A stretch of 64,000 bases of DNA, from NCBI GenBank assembly GCA_005502915.1, contig SCMT01000001.1, positions 124,001 to 188,000 on the forward strand, read 5' to 3'. The DNA comes from Lysobacteraceae bacterium 2PB (GTDB lineage Bacteria; Pseudomonadota; Gammaproteobacteria; Xanthomonadales; Xanthomonadaceae). The notes beneath the pieces are model-generated. The model made no database searches and was not told the DNA's origin. It saw nothing but the letters and a program-made list of their open reading frames with translations. Both the position numbers and the translations under genes were made by a program. Below are positions 9,117 through 18,206 of this stretch, piece by piece; positions within the stretch are counted from its first letter, which is position 1, and the number at the start of each line of letters is the position of its first letter.

Positions 9117-9139
9117 GGAGTTGCGCCCCTCCGGCCGCG

Positions 9140-9970
9140 TCAGCTGCCGTACAACGCCTTCCTCGGCGCGCCGGTGATCTCGGCGGCGAGTTTCGCGGCG
9201 GTCGACGGCGGCAGGTGCGCATTGAGCAAGGCGTAGACGCGGCGGCCCTCGGCGGTCTTCGCCTCGGTGTCGTCGGCCACGCCCTGCACCAGCAGCACGA
9301 ACTCGCCCTTGCGCTGGTCGGGATCAGCGGCGACGCGGGCATGCAAGGCGCCCAGGCCATCGGACAGCACGGTCTCGAACAGCTTGGTCAGCTCGCGGGC
9401 GACTGCGGCAGGGCGCTCCGCGCCGAAGGCGGCGGCGGCATCGGCCAGGGTCTCCTCGATGCGGTGCGAGGACTCGTAGAAGATCAGCGTGCGGGTTTCG
9501 CCGGCCAGCTGCGCCAGGCGCTCACGCCGCGCACCGGCCTTGGCGGGCAGGAAGCCCTCGAAGGCGAAACGGTCGCTGGGCAGCCCGGCGACGCTGAGCG
9601 CGGCGACCAGCGCGCAGGGGCCGGGCACCGGGCTGACCCGGATGCCGGCGGCGCGCGCGGCGGCGACCAGGCGAAAGCCGGGGTCGCTGACCAAGGGCGT
9701 GCCGGCATCGGAGACCAGGGCCAGCGATTCGCCGGCCTGCAGCCGGGCGACGATGCGCTCGGCGATACCGGACTCGTTGTGCTCGTGCAGCGCGACCAGG
9801 GACTGCTCGATGCCGAAGTGCGACAGCAGCTGGCGGGTGTGGCGGGTGTCCTCGGCGCAGATCGCGGCGACGCCGCGCAGGGTCTCCAGCGCCCTCGGCG
9901 AGAGGTCGTTCAGGTTGCCGATCGGGGTGGCGACGACATGGAGCGTGCCTGCGGGGCTGGGACGTGACAT
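9140..9970 (-). CDS. rsmI: 16S rRNA (cytidine(1402)-2'-O)-methyltransferase RsmI
   Basis: SAM-dependent 2'-O-methyltransferase acting on the same nucleotide, C1402, as RsmH. The 276 residues show the tetrapyrrole-methylase-type fold signatures LHVVATPIGNLNDLSPRAL, AEDTRHTRQLL, LVSDAGTPLVSDPG and VPGPCALVAALSVAGLP. It is divergent from the LpoA-like gene with a short shared promoter region, the same arrangement as yraL/yraM in E. coli. Confidence 0.96.
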   Translation of the reverse strand: MSRPSPAGTLHVVATPIGNLNDLSPRALETLRGVAAICAEDTRHTRQLLSHFGIEQSLVALHEHNESGIAERIVARLQAGESLALVSDAGTPLVSDPGFRLVAAARAAGIRVSPVPGPCALVAALSVAGLPSDRFAFEGFLPAKAGARRERLAQLAGETRTLIFYESSHRIEETLADAAAAFGAERPAAVARELTKLFETVLSDGLGALHARVAADPDQRKGEFVLLVQGVADDTEAKTAEGRRVYALLNAHLPPSTAAKLAAEITGAPRKALYGS

Positions 9971-10038
9971 CGGATGCGGGTCGCTCGGGCTGGGGACGGA
10001 CGGTAGAATCCTAGCCGTTCCCCACGAGGTGTAGCGGC

Positions 10039-11436
10039 ATGCGAACGAATGCGAAGCGTCTGGCCTGGCTCTGCGCCGGCCTGATGGTGCTGGGCCTGTC
10101 GGCCTGCGCCCCGACCAAGCCCGGCGGCACGCGGCCGACCGTGACCCGCACGCACCCCGTGGTGGTCGAGGCCTCGGCGCTGGCGCGCAACCACGACACG
10201 CTGACCGGCCAGGCGCGGCGCGACAATGCCACCGCCATCGAACGCCTCATCGCGGGCCTCGACAACGCCACGCTCGGCATCGAAGCGGGCAAGCTCGCCG
10301 AAGGCGATCCGCTCTACAACTTCATGGGCCGCGAACTGCAGCGCCGCGGGCTCGACCTGCCCCGCCCCTTCGATCGCGAAGGCCAGTGGCGTTTCAACGC
10401 CGGCAACCGCCCCGCCGCCGAGCGCGACGGCTACCGCCCGCCGCGCAAGCTGGCGGTGCTGCTGCCGCTGACCGGCAGCCTGGCCACCGCCGCGTCGCCG
10501 GTGCGCGACGGCCTGCTCGCCGGCTACTACGGCGAACACCGCGCGCGCCCGCAGATCGTCTTCTACGACACAGCCGGCACGCCGAGCGGCGCGGTCGAGG
10601 CGTACCGCAAGGCCGCCGCCGAAGGCGCGGACTACGTGCTCGGCCCCCTCGGCCGCGACGAAGTCGGCACCCTGTTCCAGCAGGACGCGCTGGACGTGCC
10701 GGTGCTCGCGCTCAACCGCGGCCCGCAGCCGCCGCCGTCGGGCAACGCCAGTTTCGCGCTGGCGCCCGAGGACGACGGCATCGCCGCCGCCGAATACCTG
10801 CTCTCGCGCAAGGCGCGCCGCGTGCTGGTGCTGCAGGGCAGCGACGACAACCTCCGCCGCAGCACGACCGCCTTCCGCGATCACCTGGCCAGTCGGGGCG
10901 GCAGCGTGGTCGAGACGGTGGTGGTCGCCGAAAAGCCGGTCGACAGCATCGCCGTGCTGCAGGCCGCCGCGCAGAAGGAGGGCGGCGTCGACGCCGTGTT
11001 CATCGCGCTCAAGGCCCCGCAGGCGCGCGCGCTGGCGCCGCAGCTGCTGATGGCGGGCCTGGGCGACAAGCTGCGCGTGGGCACCTCGCAGCTGCTGTCC
11101 GGCACCGGCAAGCCCGAGCAGGACAAGGCGCTGGACGGCATCGCCTTCCCGACCGAAACCTGGACCGTGCAGGGCCTCAACGGCCTGCCCCCGGCAGAAG
11201 CCACCGGCAAGAGCCTGATGACCGCGCGCGGCCCGGCAGCCAAGCTCTTCGCCTTCGGCTACGACGCCTGGCTGCTCACCGCCTACCTGGAAAAACTGGC
11301 GAACGACGCCAACGGCAAGCTCGACGGCGCCACCGGCGACCTGCGCCTGGACGGCTTCGGCAACGTGCTGCGCACGCCGGCCTGGTCGACCTTCAGCAAC
11401 GGCCAGATCGTCGCGCTGGGCGGCAGTGGCGGCTGA
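10039..11436 (+). CDS. lpoA: Penicillin-binding protein activator LpoA-like lipoprotein (LppC family)
   Basis: Outer-membrane lipoprotein family whose E. coli member activates PBP1A from outside. The signal peptide ends in the lipobox LSAC (Cys at about residue 25). The body has a periplasmic binding protein-like LppC domain ([24 protein letters not shown], then [27 protein letters not shown]). At 465 residues it is much shorter than E. coli LpoA (about 680) and seems to have only a reduced N-terminal helical region. Upstream lies TAGAAT (10004-10009) as a possible -10. Overlaps yraN. Confidence 0.9.
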   Translation: MRTNAKRLAWLCAGLMVLGLSACAPTKPGGTRPTVTRTHPVVVEASALARNHDTLTGQARRDNATAIERLIAGLDNATLGIEAGKLAEGDPLYNFMGRELQRRGLDLPRPFDREGQWRFNAGNRPAAERDGYRPPRKLAVLLPLTGSLATAASPVRDGLLAGYYGEHRARPQIVFYDTAGTPSGAVEAYRKAAAEGADYVLGPLGRDEVGTLFQQDALDVPVLALNRGPQPPPSGNASFALAPEDDGIAAAEYLLSRKARRVLVLQGSDDNLRRSTTAFRDHLASRGGSVVETVVVAEKPVDSIAVLQAAAQKEGGVDAVFIALKAPQARALAPQLLMAGLGDKLRVGTSQLLSGTGKPEQDKALDGIAFPTETWTVQGLNGLPPAEATGKSLMTARGPAAKLFAFGYDAWLLTAYLEKLANDANGKLDGATGDLRLDGFGNVLRTPAWSTFSNGQIVALGGSGG

Positions 11437-11839
11437 GCGGACTGCATCCGGACGCACGCCCCGCAACGGCACGTCGCGGCGCAGCGACGGCGCGCGCATC
11501 GAAGCGATGGCGCGCGATTTCCTGCAGCGCCAAGGGCTGCTGCCGGTCGCCGCGAACGCACACTATCGCGGCGGAGAACTCGATCTGGTGATGCGCGACG
11601 GCGACAGCCTGGTATTCGTCGAAGTCCGCTATCGCAAGAGCGCCGCATTCGGCGGCGCGGCGGCCTCGGTCGATGCCGGCAAGCGTCGCAAGCTGGTGCT
11701 CGCTGCCGAACTCTTCCTCGCCGCGCATCGCGACCTCGCCCGCCTGCCCTGCCGGTTCGACGTGGTCGCCGCGCACGGTGATCCCGAGGCACCGACCTTC
11801 GACTGGCTGCGCGACGCCTTTCGCGCGGACGACTGCTGA
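11426..11839 (+). CDS. yraN: YraN/UPF0102 family nuclease-fold protein
   Basis: A 137-residue protein of the YraN family, which has a restriction-endonuclease-like fold of unknown cellular role. The conserved core is visible: [19 protein letters not shown], then [22 protein letters not shown] with the D..EVRYR putative metal-binding residues, then [17 protein letters not shown] start at 11426 lies inside the end of the upstream lipoprotein gene (11-bp overlap); the linked order LpoA-YraN is the usual one. Confidence 0.93.
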   Translation: MAAERTASGRTPRNGTSRRSDGARIEAMARDFLQRQGLLPVAANAHYRGGELDLVMRDGDSLVFVEVRYRKSAAFGGAAASVDAGKRRKLVLAAELFLAAHRDLARLPCRFDVVAAHGDPEAPTFDWLRDAFRADDC

Positions 11840-12192
11840 TGAGCACGTCTTCGGCGCATCCCGTCGACATCGTCCAGCGCCAGCTGGATGCCTACAACGC
11901 GCACGATCTCGACGCCTTCTGCGCCTGCTTCGCCGACGACGTGCGCACCTGGCGCATGCCCGACACCTCGACGCCGGCCCTCGAAGGCCGGGCCGCGTTG
12001 CGCGCCTTCTACGCGGAACAGCGCTTCGCGATCCCGTCGCTGCGCGCGGAACTGGTGGCGCGCATCGCGCTCGGCGACAAGGTGATCGACCACGAGCGCA
12101 TCCATGGCCTGCGCCCCGAGCCCTACGACATGGCGGCGGTCTACCGCGTCGTCGACGGCCTGATCGTCGAAGCCTGGTTCTTCCCGGCCTGA
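11839..12192 (+). CDS. SnoaL-like / NTF2-fold protein
   Basis: A 117-residue single-domain protein with the cone-shaped NTF2-like fold seen in SnoaL and ketosteroid isomerases: VQRQLDAYNAHDLDAFCACFADDV, EGRAALRAFYAE and a terminal MAAVYRVVDGLIVEAWFF strand pair. Substrate unknown; family members include isomerases and simple ligand binders. The ATG shares one base with the yraN stop (TGATG), so translation is probably coupled. Confidence 0.85.
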   Translation: MSTSSAHPVDIVQRQLDAYNAHDLDAFCACFADDVRTWRMPDTSTPALEGRAALRAFYAEQRFAIPSLRAELVARIALGDKVIDHERIHGLRPEPYDMAAVYRVVDGLIVEAWFFPA

Positions 12193-12211
12193 CGCCCCGC
12201 GCGACGCCTGC

Positions 12212-12751
12212 ATGCCGACCATCTTCACCCACGCCGTGATCCCGCTCGCCGCCGGGCTCGCGCTCGGGCGCAGGACGCTGTCGCCGCGCCTGGTCGCCGC
12301 CGGCATGCTCGCGGCGATCGCGCCGGACTTCGATGCGATCGCCTTCAAGCTGGGCATCGCCTACGCCGACCAGTTCGGGCATCGCGGTGCGAGCCACTCC
12401 ATCGCGTTCGCGCTGGCGCTCGGCCTGCTCGCCGCGATCCTCGCGCCCTGGCTGCGCACGACGCGAATGAAGGCCTTCCTGTTCATCGCCGCCTGCACCG
12501 CCTCGCATCCGCTGCTCGATGCCTTCACCGACGGCGGCCTCGGCGTGGCCCTGCTGTGGCCGTGGTCGCACGAGCGCCTGTTCGCGCCCTGGCGACCCAT
12601 CGAGGTCTCGCCGATCGGCGCCGGCTTCTTCAGCCTGCGCGGGCTCGAAGTGCTGTGGTCGGAAGTGAAATGGGTGGTGCTGCCGACGCTGCTGCTGGCG
12701 ATGCCGGTCTGGGGATGGCGGGCCAAGGCTCGCAATGGAATCGCGGAATGA
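12212..12751 (+). CDS. Membrane-bound metal-dependent hydrolase-like protein (YdjM/DUF457 type)
   Basis: A 179-residue integral membrane protein with about four hydrophobic segments. The motifs PDFDAIAF, HRGASHSIAF and HPLLDAFTDGG are those of the YdjM/LexA-binding-like inner membrane family, annotated as predicted metal-dependent hydrolases from the conserved His and Asp residues; no activity is established. Next gene overlaps its stop (ATGA). Confidence 0.8.
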   Translation: MPTIFTHAVIPLAAGLALGRRTLSPRLVAAGMLAAIAPDFDAIAFKLGIAYADQFGHRGASHSIAFALALGLLAAILAPWLRTTRMKAFLFIAACTASHPLLDAFTDGGLGVALLWPWSHERLFAPWRPIEVSPIGAGFFSLRGLEVLWSEVKWVVLPTLLLAMPVWGWRAKARNGIAE

Positions 12752-14130
12752 GCGCCCTGCCCGCCGACCTGCTCCGCACCCTTGCCGATGCGCTCGGCGA
12801 CGGCCTGCGCACCGATCCCGGCGAGCGCCTGACCTACGGCTACGACAACTCGAAGCGGCAGGCGATGCCGGATGCGGTGGCGCTGCCGACCACCATCGAA
12901 CAGGTCGTCGCGACCGTGCGTGCCTGCCGCGCGCATCGCGTGCCGGTGATCGCGCGCGGACGCGGCACGAACACCACCGGCGCGTCGGTGCCGATCGCGG
13001 GCGGCGTGGTGGTGTCGCTGGAACGGATGAACAGGATCCTCGACATCCGCCCCGGCGACCGCTGCGCGATCGTGCAGCCGGGCGTGCTCAACGGCGAGTT
13101 GCAGCGCGCGCTGGCGCCGCACGGCCTGTTCTGGCCGCCGGATCCGACCAGCGCGGACTTCTCGAGCATCGGCGGCAACCTCGCCTGCAATGCCGGCGGG
13201 CCGCGCGCGGTGAAGTACGGCGCGAGCCGCGACAACGTGCTGGCGCTGGTCGCGGTCACCGGCACCGGCGAAGTGATCCGCTGCGGCAGCGCGACCACCA
13301 AGGGCGCGACCGGCTACGACCTGCAGCGCCTGCTGGTCGGCAGCGAAGGCACGCTGGCGCTGATCGTGGAAGCGACGCTGCGGCTGACGCCGATGCCGGC
13401 AGCGCGCCGCGCGATCCGCGCGCTGTATCGCGATGTCGATGCCGCTACGGCGGCGGTCGCGCGGCTGATGGCGCAGCCGGTGACGCCGTCGATGCTGGAA
13501 TTCATGGACGGCGACGCGGTGCGGCTGGCCCGCGACGTCGGCGGCGCCGACCTGCCGCACGAGGCCGGTGCGCTGCTGATGATCGAAGCCGACGGCGACG
13601 CGCAGACCCTGCCGCATGCGGTGGAGGCACTGCTCGCCGCCGCGCGCGGCGAGGGCTGCCTGGCGGCCGAGCCCGCCGCCGACGAGGCCGCGCGCGAACG
13701 CCTGTGGGCCGCGCGCAAGGCGCTGTCGCCCGCGCTGCGCAGCCTCGCGCCGGGCAAGATCAACGAGGACGTGGTGGTGCCGGTGTCGCGCATCCCCGAT
13801 CTCGTCGCCGGCGTGCAGGCGCTGTCGCGCCGGCATGCGCTGCCGATCGTCTGCTTCGGCCATGCCGGCAACGGCAACCTGCACGTGAACCTGATGTACG
13901 ACCCCGCCGACGCCGATCAGTCCGCGCGCGCACAGGCGGCGATGGCCGAGGTGTTCGCGCTCGCGCTGTCGCTCGGCGGCACGCTCTCCGGCGAGCACGG
14001 CATCGGCCTGGCCAAGCGCGATTTCATGCCGCAGGCGATCGACGCCGCGACGCTGGCGCTGATGCGGCAGGTGAAGGCGGTGTTCGATCCCGACGGCATC
14101 CTCAACCCGGGCAAGCTGCTGCCGCCGTAA
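12748..14130 (+). CDS. FAD-linked oxidase, GlcD / D-lactate dehydrogenase type
   Basis: Flavoprotein of 460 residues expected to oxidise a D-2-hydroxy acid such as D-lactate or glycolate and pass electrons to the respiratory chain. N-terminal PCMH-type FAD domain: PVIARGRGTNTTGASVP, then SSIGGNLACNAGGPRAVKYG and VGSEGTLALI. C-terminal cap with FGHAGNGNLHVNLM and SGEHGIGLAKRDF carries the conserved His and Glu of the family. Exact substrate cannot be fixed. Start at the ATG overlapping the previous stop; a long antisense frame here is spurious. Confidence 0.88.
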   Translation: MSALPADLLRTLADALGDGLRTDPGERLTYGYDNSKRQAMPDAVALPTTIEQVVATVRACRAHRVPVIARGRGTNTTGASVPIAGGVVVSLERMNRILDIRPGDRCAIVQPGVLNGELQRALAPHGLFWPPDPTSADFSSIGGNLACNAGGPRAVKYGASRDNVLALVAVTGTGEVIRCGSATTKGATGYDLQRLLVGSEGTLALIVEATLRLTPMPAARRAIRALYRDVDAATAAVARLMAQPVTPSMLEFMDGDAVRLARDVGGADLPHEAGALLMIEADGDAQTLPHAVEALLAAARGEGCLAAEPAADEAARERLWAARKALSPALRSLAPGKINEDVVVPVSRIPDLVAGVQALSRRHALPIVCFGHAGNGNLHVNLMYDPADADQSARAQAAMAEVFALALSLGGTLSGEHGIGLAKRDFMPQAIDAATLALMRQVKAVFDPDGILNPGKLLPP

Positions 14131-14141
14131 GCCACCATGCT

Positions 14142-14213
14142 CTTGTAGAGCGGAGCTTGCTCCGCTCATGGTTCTCGCGAAAAACATGAGCGGAGCAAGC
14201 TCCGCTCTACAAG
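14142..14213. repeat. 29-bp perfect inverted repeat, dispersed-repeat type
   Basis: Arms 14142-14170 and 14185-14213 are exact reverse complements around a 14-nt loop. Each arm itself holds the palindrome GAGCGGAGC-TT-GCTCCGCTC, so alternative folds exist. It fills the gap between convergent genes and probably terminates both. I recognise the core as one that recurs in intergenic DNA of Lysobacter-type genomes (recollection, not searched). Confidence 0.85.
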
Positions 14214-14228
14214 GGCGGGGATGCGGCT

Positions 14229-15182
14229 TCAGCCGCCGAAATGCTCGTAGCCGCGACGCGGCGGCGACCACGCGCCGCCATCGGCATCGTGCAGGACGAT
14301 GAGCTCCGCATCCGCCGTGATGCGGCCGATCCGCGTCGCCGGCACCTCGCAGGCGAACAATGCGGATTCCACCGCGAGACGCGCGGTCTTGGGCGCGGTG
14401 AAGCACAGCTCGTAGTCGTCGCCGCCGGCAGACTGCAGCGTGCAAACGCTGTCGCGATCGAAAGCGGCGCGCAGCGTGTCCGAGGCAGGCAGCGCATCGA
14501 CATCGAGCGCGGCGCCGACGCGGCTGGCGCGGCAGAGGTGGCCGAGATCGGCGAGCAGGCCGTCGGAGACATCGATACAGGCAGTGGCGATGCCGGCGAG
14601 CGCATGGCCTGCGGCGACGCGCGGCGTCGGGCGGTCGAGACGCGCACGCAACGCGGGGGCGATCGCATCGCCCGCCTGCCACTGGCGCAGCGCAGCGGCG
14701 GCATCGCCGAGCGTGCCGGTCACCCACACGTCATCGCCGACGCGCGCGCCCTTGCGTCGCAGCGCGCCGCGCGGCTCGACCAGCCCATGCACGGTCACGC
14801 AGACAGACAGCGGACCGCGCGTGGTGTCGCCACCGACCAGCGCGACCTCGTGCCGCGTCGCGAGCGCGAGGAAGCCATCGAGGAAGCCGTCGACCCACGC
14901 AGCATCGGGCTGCGGCAACGAAAGCGACAATGTGCACCACGCGGGCGTCGCCGCCATCGCGGCCAGGTCGGAGAGGTTCACCGCCAGCGCCTTCCAGCCG
15001 ATGTCGGCCGGGGCGGTGTCTTCGGGAAAATGCACGCCACTGTTGAGCGTGTCCATCGCCACGACGAGGTCGCGGCCCGACGGCACGCGCAGGATCGCCG
15101 CGTCGTCGCCGATGCCCAGCACCACGTCGCCGCGCGTCGCGGCGCGCGCGTGGATGAGGGCGATGAGGTCGAATTCGGACAT
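14229..15182 (-). CDS. thiL: Thiamine-monophosphate kinase
   Basis: Phosphorylates thiamine monophosphate to the active diphosphate. The 317 residues show the AIR-synthase-like ATP-binding fold: GIGDDAAILRVPSGRDLVVA with its metal-binding Asp pair, HFPEDTAPADIGWKALAVNLSDLAAM, LVGGDTTRGPLSVCVTV and a C-terminal SAGGDDYELCF. The start at 15182 (MSEFDLIAL) is the family start; the 17 extra in-frame residues upstream look non-coding. Last gene of the nrdR-rib-nusB line; no pgpA follows. Confidence 0.95.
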   Translation of the reverse strand: MSEFDLIALIHARAATRGDVVLGIGDDAAILRVPSGRDLVVAMDTLNSGVHFPEDTAPADIGWKALAVNLSDLAAMAATPAWCTLSLSLPQPDAAWVDGFLDGFLALATRHEVALVGGDTTRGPLSVCVTVHGLVEPRGALRRKGARVGDDVWVTGTLGDAAAALRQWQAGDAIAPALRARLDRPTPRVAAGHALAGIATACIDVSDGLLADLGHLCRASRVGAALDVDALPASDTLRAAFDRDSVCTLQSAGGDDYELCFTAPKTARLAVESALFACEVPATRIGRITADAELIVLHDADGGAWSPPRRGYEHFGG

Positions 15183-15257
15183 CGGGCGCCTGGACTGTTC
15201 TCCCTCCCCTTCACAGGGAGGGCTTGAAGGCATCGCCTCCGGAAAGGCGTGCGCGAT

Positions 15258-15722
15258 TTACTTCGACCGGCCCGCCTGCACCTCGACGCCCCGCAGCGCG
15301 GCGGCGGCATGGTCGAGCACACCGTTGACGTAGGTGTGACCGTGCTCGGAGCCGAAGCGCTTCACCGATTCCAGCGCTTCGTTGATGACGACGCGGTAGG
15401 GCACGTCCTGGCGGTGCATGAACTCGTAGGCGGCGATGCGCAGCGCGGCGCGTTCGATCGGATCGACTTCTTCGATGGTGCGATCGAGGAACGGCGCGAG
15501 CGCGGCGTCGAGCGCGTCGCGGTGGGTGTCGACGCCGTGGACGAGGTCCTCGAAGTAGGCCAGGTCGGCGATCTCGCGGGCCTGCTCGTGGGCGAACTGG
15601 GTGACGATGTCGCGCGCGGTGGCGCCGGACAGCTGCCAGGCGTACACGGCCTGCAGCGCGCGGCGGCGCGCGCGGGTGCGCAGGACAGGATCGACGCCAT
15701 CAGGACGGCGGTGCTTGTTCAT
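15258..15722 (-). CDS. nusB: Transcription antitermination factor NusB
   Basis: RNA-binding antitermination factor that acts with NusE at boxA of rRNA operons. The 154-residue all-helical protein has the family marks [35 protein letters not shown] and [29 protein letters not shown] at 15722 overlaps the ribH stop by four bases; ribH-nusB coupling is widespread. Confidence 0.96.
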   Translation of the reverse strand: MNKHRRPDGVDPVLRTRARRRALQAVYAWQLSGATARDIVTQFAHEQAREIADLAYFEDLVHGVDTHRDALDAALAPFLDRTIEEVDPIERAALRIAAYEFMHRQDVPYRVVINEALESVKRFGSEHGHTYVNGVLDHAAAALRGVEVQAGRSK

Positions 15723-16186
15723 GCCAGTTTCTCCATCAGGTGCGCCATTTCGATCACGACCAGCGCCGCTTCCTCGCCCTTGTTGCCATGGCTGCCGCCG
15801 GCACGGGCTTCGGCATCCTGGTAGCTGTCGACCGCCAGCACGCCGTTGGCGACCGGCAGGCGGAAGTCGAGCGCGACGCGCATGAGGGCATCGGAACAAC
15901 CATCGGCGACCTGTTCGTAGTGGCGGGTATCGCCGCGCACGACGCAGCCCAGGGCGACGATGCCGGCATGGCGCCCGTTCTCGGCCAGGCGCGCGGCGGC
16001 CAGCGGGACTTCCCAGGCGCCCGGCACGCGGACCACGTCGATCGCGTCCTCGGCGACACCGTTGGCGGCGAAGGCCGCGCGGGCGCCGGCAACGAGGCGG
16101 TCGGTGATGCGGGGGTTCCAGCGACTGGCGATGATCGCGAAACGGGCGCCTTCGGGGGCGCGCAGGTCGCCTTCGTAATGGGACAT
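15719..16186 (-). CDS. ribH: 6,7-dimethyl-8-ribityllumazine synthase
   Basis: Penultimate enzyme of riboflavin synthesis, condensing the ribitylamino-uracil with dihydroxybutanone phosphate. The 155 residues contain [27 protein letters not shown] (substrate site), [19 protein letters not shown] with the catalytic His, and [20 protein letters not shown]. Overlaps nusB (ATGA). A 244-bp hairpin-bearing gap separates it from ribBX upstream. Confidence 0.96.
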   Translation of the reverse strand: MSHYEGDLRAPEGARFAIIASRWNPRITDRLVAGARAAFAANGVAEDAIDVVRVPGAWEVPLAAARLAENGRHAGIVALGCVVRGDTRHYEQVADGCSDALMRVALDFRLPVANGVLAVDSYQDAEARAGGSHGNKGEEAALVVIEMAHLMEKLA

Positions 16187-16393
16187 GTGGGGTCAGGGCA
16201 GCGGACTGGAGGCGGCTATTGTAGCCGGCTGGGGACCCAGCTCCGGGCGGCTTTTCTCCTTCCCTCGCTGGCGGGGGATGAGGAGGTGCGCTTGCGGGCC
16301 ACTGGCCCGCGCGCCGACGAATGCCAGCAGGCCGAGCCTGCTGGCCGGACAGGTCGGGATGCGGGGATCACGTGAAAAGCGCCCCCACCTCGA

Positions 16394-16417
16394 TCCTCCC
16401 CCGCTTGCGGGGGAGGA
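16394..16417. terminator. Hairpin in the ribBX-ribH gap
   Basis: Perfect 11-bp stem TCCTCCCCCGC / GCGGGGGAGGA with a 2-nt loop, 14 bp after the ribBX stop. Similar C-rich/G-rich hairpins occur at 25378-25404 and 37232-37249. It could terminate or attenuate transcription between ribBX and ribH, or only stabilise the upstream message. Confidence 0.5.
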
Positions 16418-16430
16418 GGAAACACGGGGT

Positions 16431-17531
16431 TCAGAGCCCCACGTACTCCACCACCTCGAGGCCGAAGCCGGCCAGGCCGACCTGCTTCCTCGGCGTGCCC
16501 AGCACGCGGAGCTTGCCCAGGCCGAGGTCGGCGAGGATCTGGCTGCCGGCGCCGTTGCGGCGCCACTCGGCCATCGCGCCACCGCGCGCGGCCGGCTCGG
16601 GCTGCTCGCGGATGCGCGCCAGCAGGGCATCGGCGCCCTGCGGCTCGCCGAGCAGGACCAGGGCGCCGCGGCCCTCGGCGGCGATCTTGGCGAGCACGTC
16701 GCCGACCGCCGGGCCGAAGTCCGCGCGGCGCCAGTGCAGGGCGTCGGCCAGCGGGTTCTGCATGTGCACGCGGACCAGGGTCGGGGTCGCGGCGTCGGCC
16801 TCGCCCCGCAGCAGGGCGAAATGCAGGCCGTGGCCGATGCGGTCGCGGTAGGTATGCAGGCGGAACGGGCCGTGCTCGGTCTCGATCTCGCGCACGTCCA
16901 CGCGCTCGATGGTGTGCTCGTTGTGCAGGCGGTAGCGGATCAGCTCCTCGATCGAGCCCATCTTCAGGCCGTGCTCGCGGGCGAACACCTCCAGCTGCGG
17001 CCGGCGCGCCATGCTGCCGTCGGCATTGAGTATCTCGACCAGCACGCCGGCCGGCTCGAAGCCTGCGAGCAGGGCCAGGTCGCTCGCCGCTTCGGTGTGG
17101 CCGGCGCGATTGAGCACGCCGCCGGGCTGGGCCATCAGCGGGAAGATGTGGCCGGGCTGCGACAGGTCCTCGGCGGAGGCGTCGGGACGCACGGCGGTGC
17201 GCACGGTATGGGCGCGGTCGTAGGCGCTGATGCCGGTGGTCACGCCTTCGGCGGCCTCGATGCTGACCGTGAAGTTGGTGCCATGCGGCGAGGTGTTGTC
17301 GCGCACCATCGGCGGCAGGCCGAGCTGGCGGCAGCGCTCGCGCGTCAGCGACAGGCAGACCAGGCCGCGCGCATGCGTGACCATGAAGTTGATGTCCTGC
17401 GGGCGCACCATCTCGGCGGCCATGATCAGGTCGCCTTCGTTCTCGCGGTCCTCGTCGTCGACGATGACCACCATGCGGCCGGCGCGGATCTCTTCCAGCA
17501 GTTCGGGAATGCTCGCGAAACTCATGCTCAT
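16431..17531 (-). CDS. ribB: 3,4-dihydroxy-2-butanone-4-phosphate synthase with degenerate GTP cyclohydrolase II domain (RibBX type)
   Basis: Makes the four-carbon riboflavin precursor from ribulose 5-phosphate. Residues 1 to about 205 are a complete RibB domain with DDEDRENEGDLI, ARGLVCLSL, SPHGTNFTVS and RAGHTEAASDL. Residues about 210-366 align with RibA, but the zinc ligands are gone: where RibA has HSECLTGD there is HMQNPLAD, and the CDCG pair reads ADFG. GTP cyclohydrolase II activity is therefore unlikely; the layout matches the RibBX hybrids described in some proteobacteria. ATG at 17531 overlaps the ribE stop. A separate RibA must exist elsewhere. Confidence 0.92.
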   Translation of the reverse strand: MSMSFASIPELLEEIRAGRMVVIVDDEDRENEGDLIMAAEMVRPQDINFMVTHARGLVCLSLTRERCRQLGLPPMVRDNTSPHGTNFTVSIEAAEGVTTGISAYDRAHTVRTAVRPDASAEDLSQPGHIFPLMAQPGGVLNRAGHTEAASDLALLAGFEPAGVLVEILNADGSMARRPQLEVFAREHGLKMGSIEELIRYRLHNEHTIERVDVREIETEHGPFRLHTYRDRIGHGLHFALLRGEADAATPTLVRVHMQNPLADALHWRRADFGPAVGDVLAKIAAEGRGALVLLGEPQGADALLARIREQPEPAARGGAMAEWRRNGAGSQILADLGLGKLRVLGTPRKQVGLAGFGLEVVEYVGL

Positions 17532-18139
17532 GCGTCCTCTGAAGCCGCTTTCGCGGCCAGCAGTCGCTCGACGTAGCGCGCGACCAGATCGACTTCCAGG
17601 TTGACCGCATCGCCGACCCGCGTGGTCGAGAACGCGGTGTGCGACACGGTGTGCGGGATCAGCGCGACCTCGAAGCCCTCGCCGTCGAACGCGTTCACGG
17701 TGAGGCTGACGCCGTCGACGCAGATCGAGCCCTTGGTCGCGATGTATTTCAGCAGCGCGGCCGGCGCGGCGAAGCGCCAGCGCTGCGCGCGCGCGTCCTC
17801 GTGCACCGACAGCACGCGGCCGACGCCGTCGACGTGGCCGCTGACCAGATGCCCGCCGAGGCGGTCGGTCGGGCGCATGGCGCGTTCGAGGTTGACCGCG
17901 TGGCCGACCGCGAGTCCGCCGAGCGTGGTCAGCGCCAGGGTCTCGGTGGAGGCATCGGCGGCGAAGGAGGTGGCGTCGAATTCGATCACGGTCAGGCACA
18001 CGCCGCTGACCGCGATGCTCTCGCCCAGCGCGACACCGTCGAACGGCAGGCTGCCGACGTCGATGCGCAGGCGGACGTCGCCGCCCACGGGCTCGAGCGC
18101 CAGGACGCGGCCGACGCCTTCGATCAATCCGGTAAACAT
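17528..18139 (-). CDS. ribE: Riboflavin synthase, alpha subunit
   Basis: Dismutates two lumazine molecules to riboflavin. The 203 residues form two similar beta-barrel halves: MFTGLIEGVGRV...ESIAVSGVCLTV in the first and GHLVSGHVDGVGRV...GSICVDGVSLTVNAF in the second, the duplicated G(V)SLTV/G(V)CLTV signature of the family. The MFTGLIE start at 18139 is invariant in the family. Overlaps ribBX by four bases. Confidence 0.96.
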   Translation of the reverse strand: MFTGLIEGVGRVLALEPVGGDVRLRIDVGSLPFDGVALGESIAVSGVCLTVIEFDATSFAADASTETLALTTLGGLAVGHAVNLERAMRPTDRLGGHLVSGHVDGVGRVLSVHEDARAQRWRFAAPAALLKYIATKGSICVDGVSLTVNAFDGEGFEVALIPHTVSHTAFSTTRVGDAVNLEVDLVARYVERLLAAKAASEDA

Positions 18140-18206
18140 GGGGATGCGGTTCCTCGGTGGGGGTGCGGCGTTCGTTGCGCCATGCGTCGCGGCGACCGGG
18201 CGCCGG

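Noticed and set aside
12361-14727. 788-residue minus-strand frame under the GlcD-like gene
   Set aside because: Low-complexity translation, antisense to a gene with clear FAD motifs; spans several real genes.
18140-18206. Possible FMN riboswitch near the riboflavin genes
   Set aside because: Neither this gap nor 20401-20512 shows the conserved RFN core; too short here.
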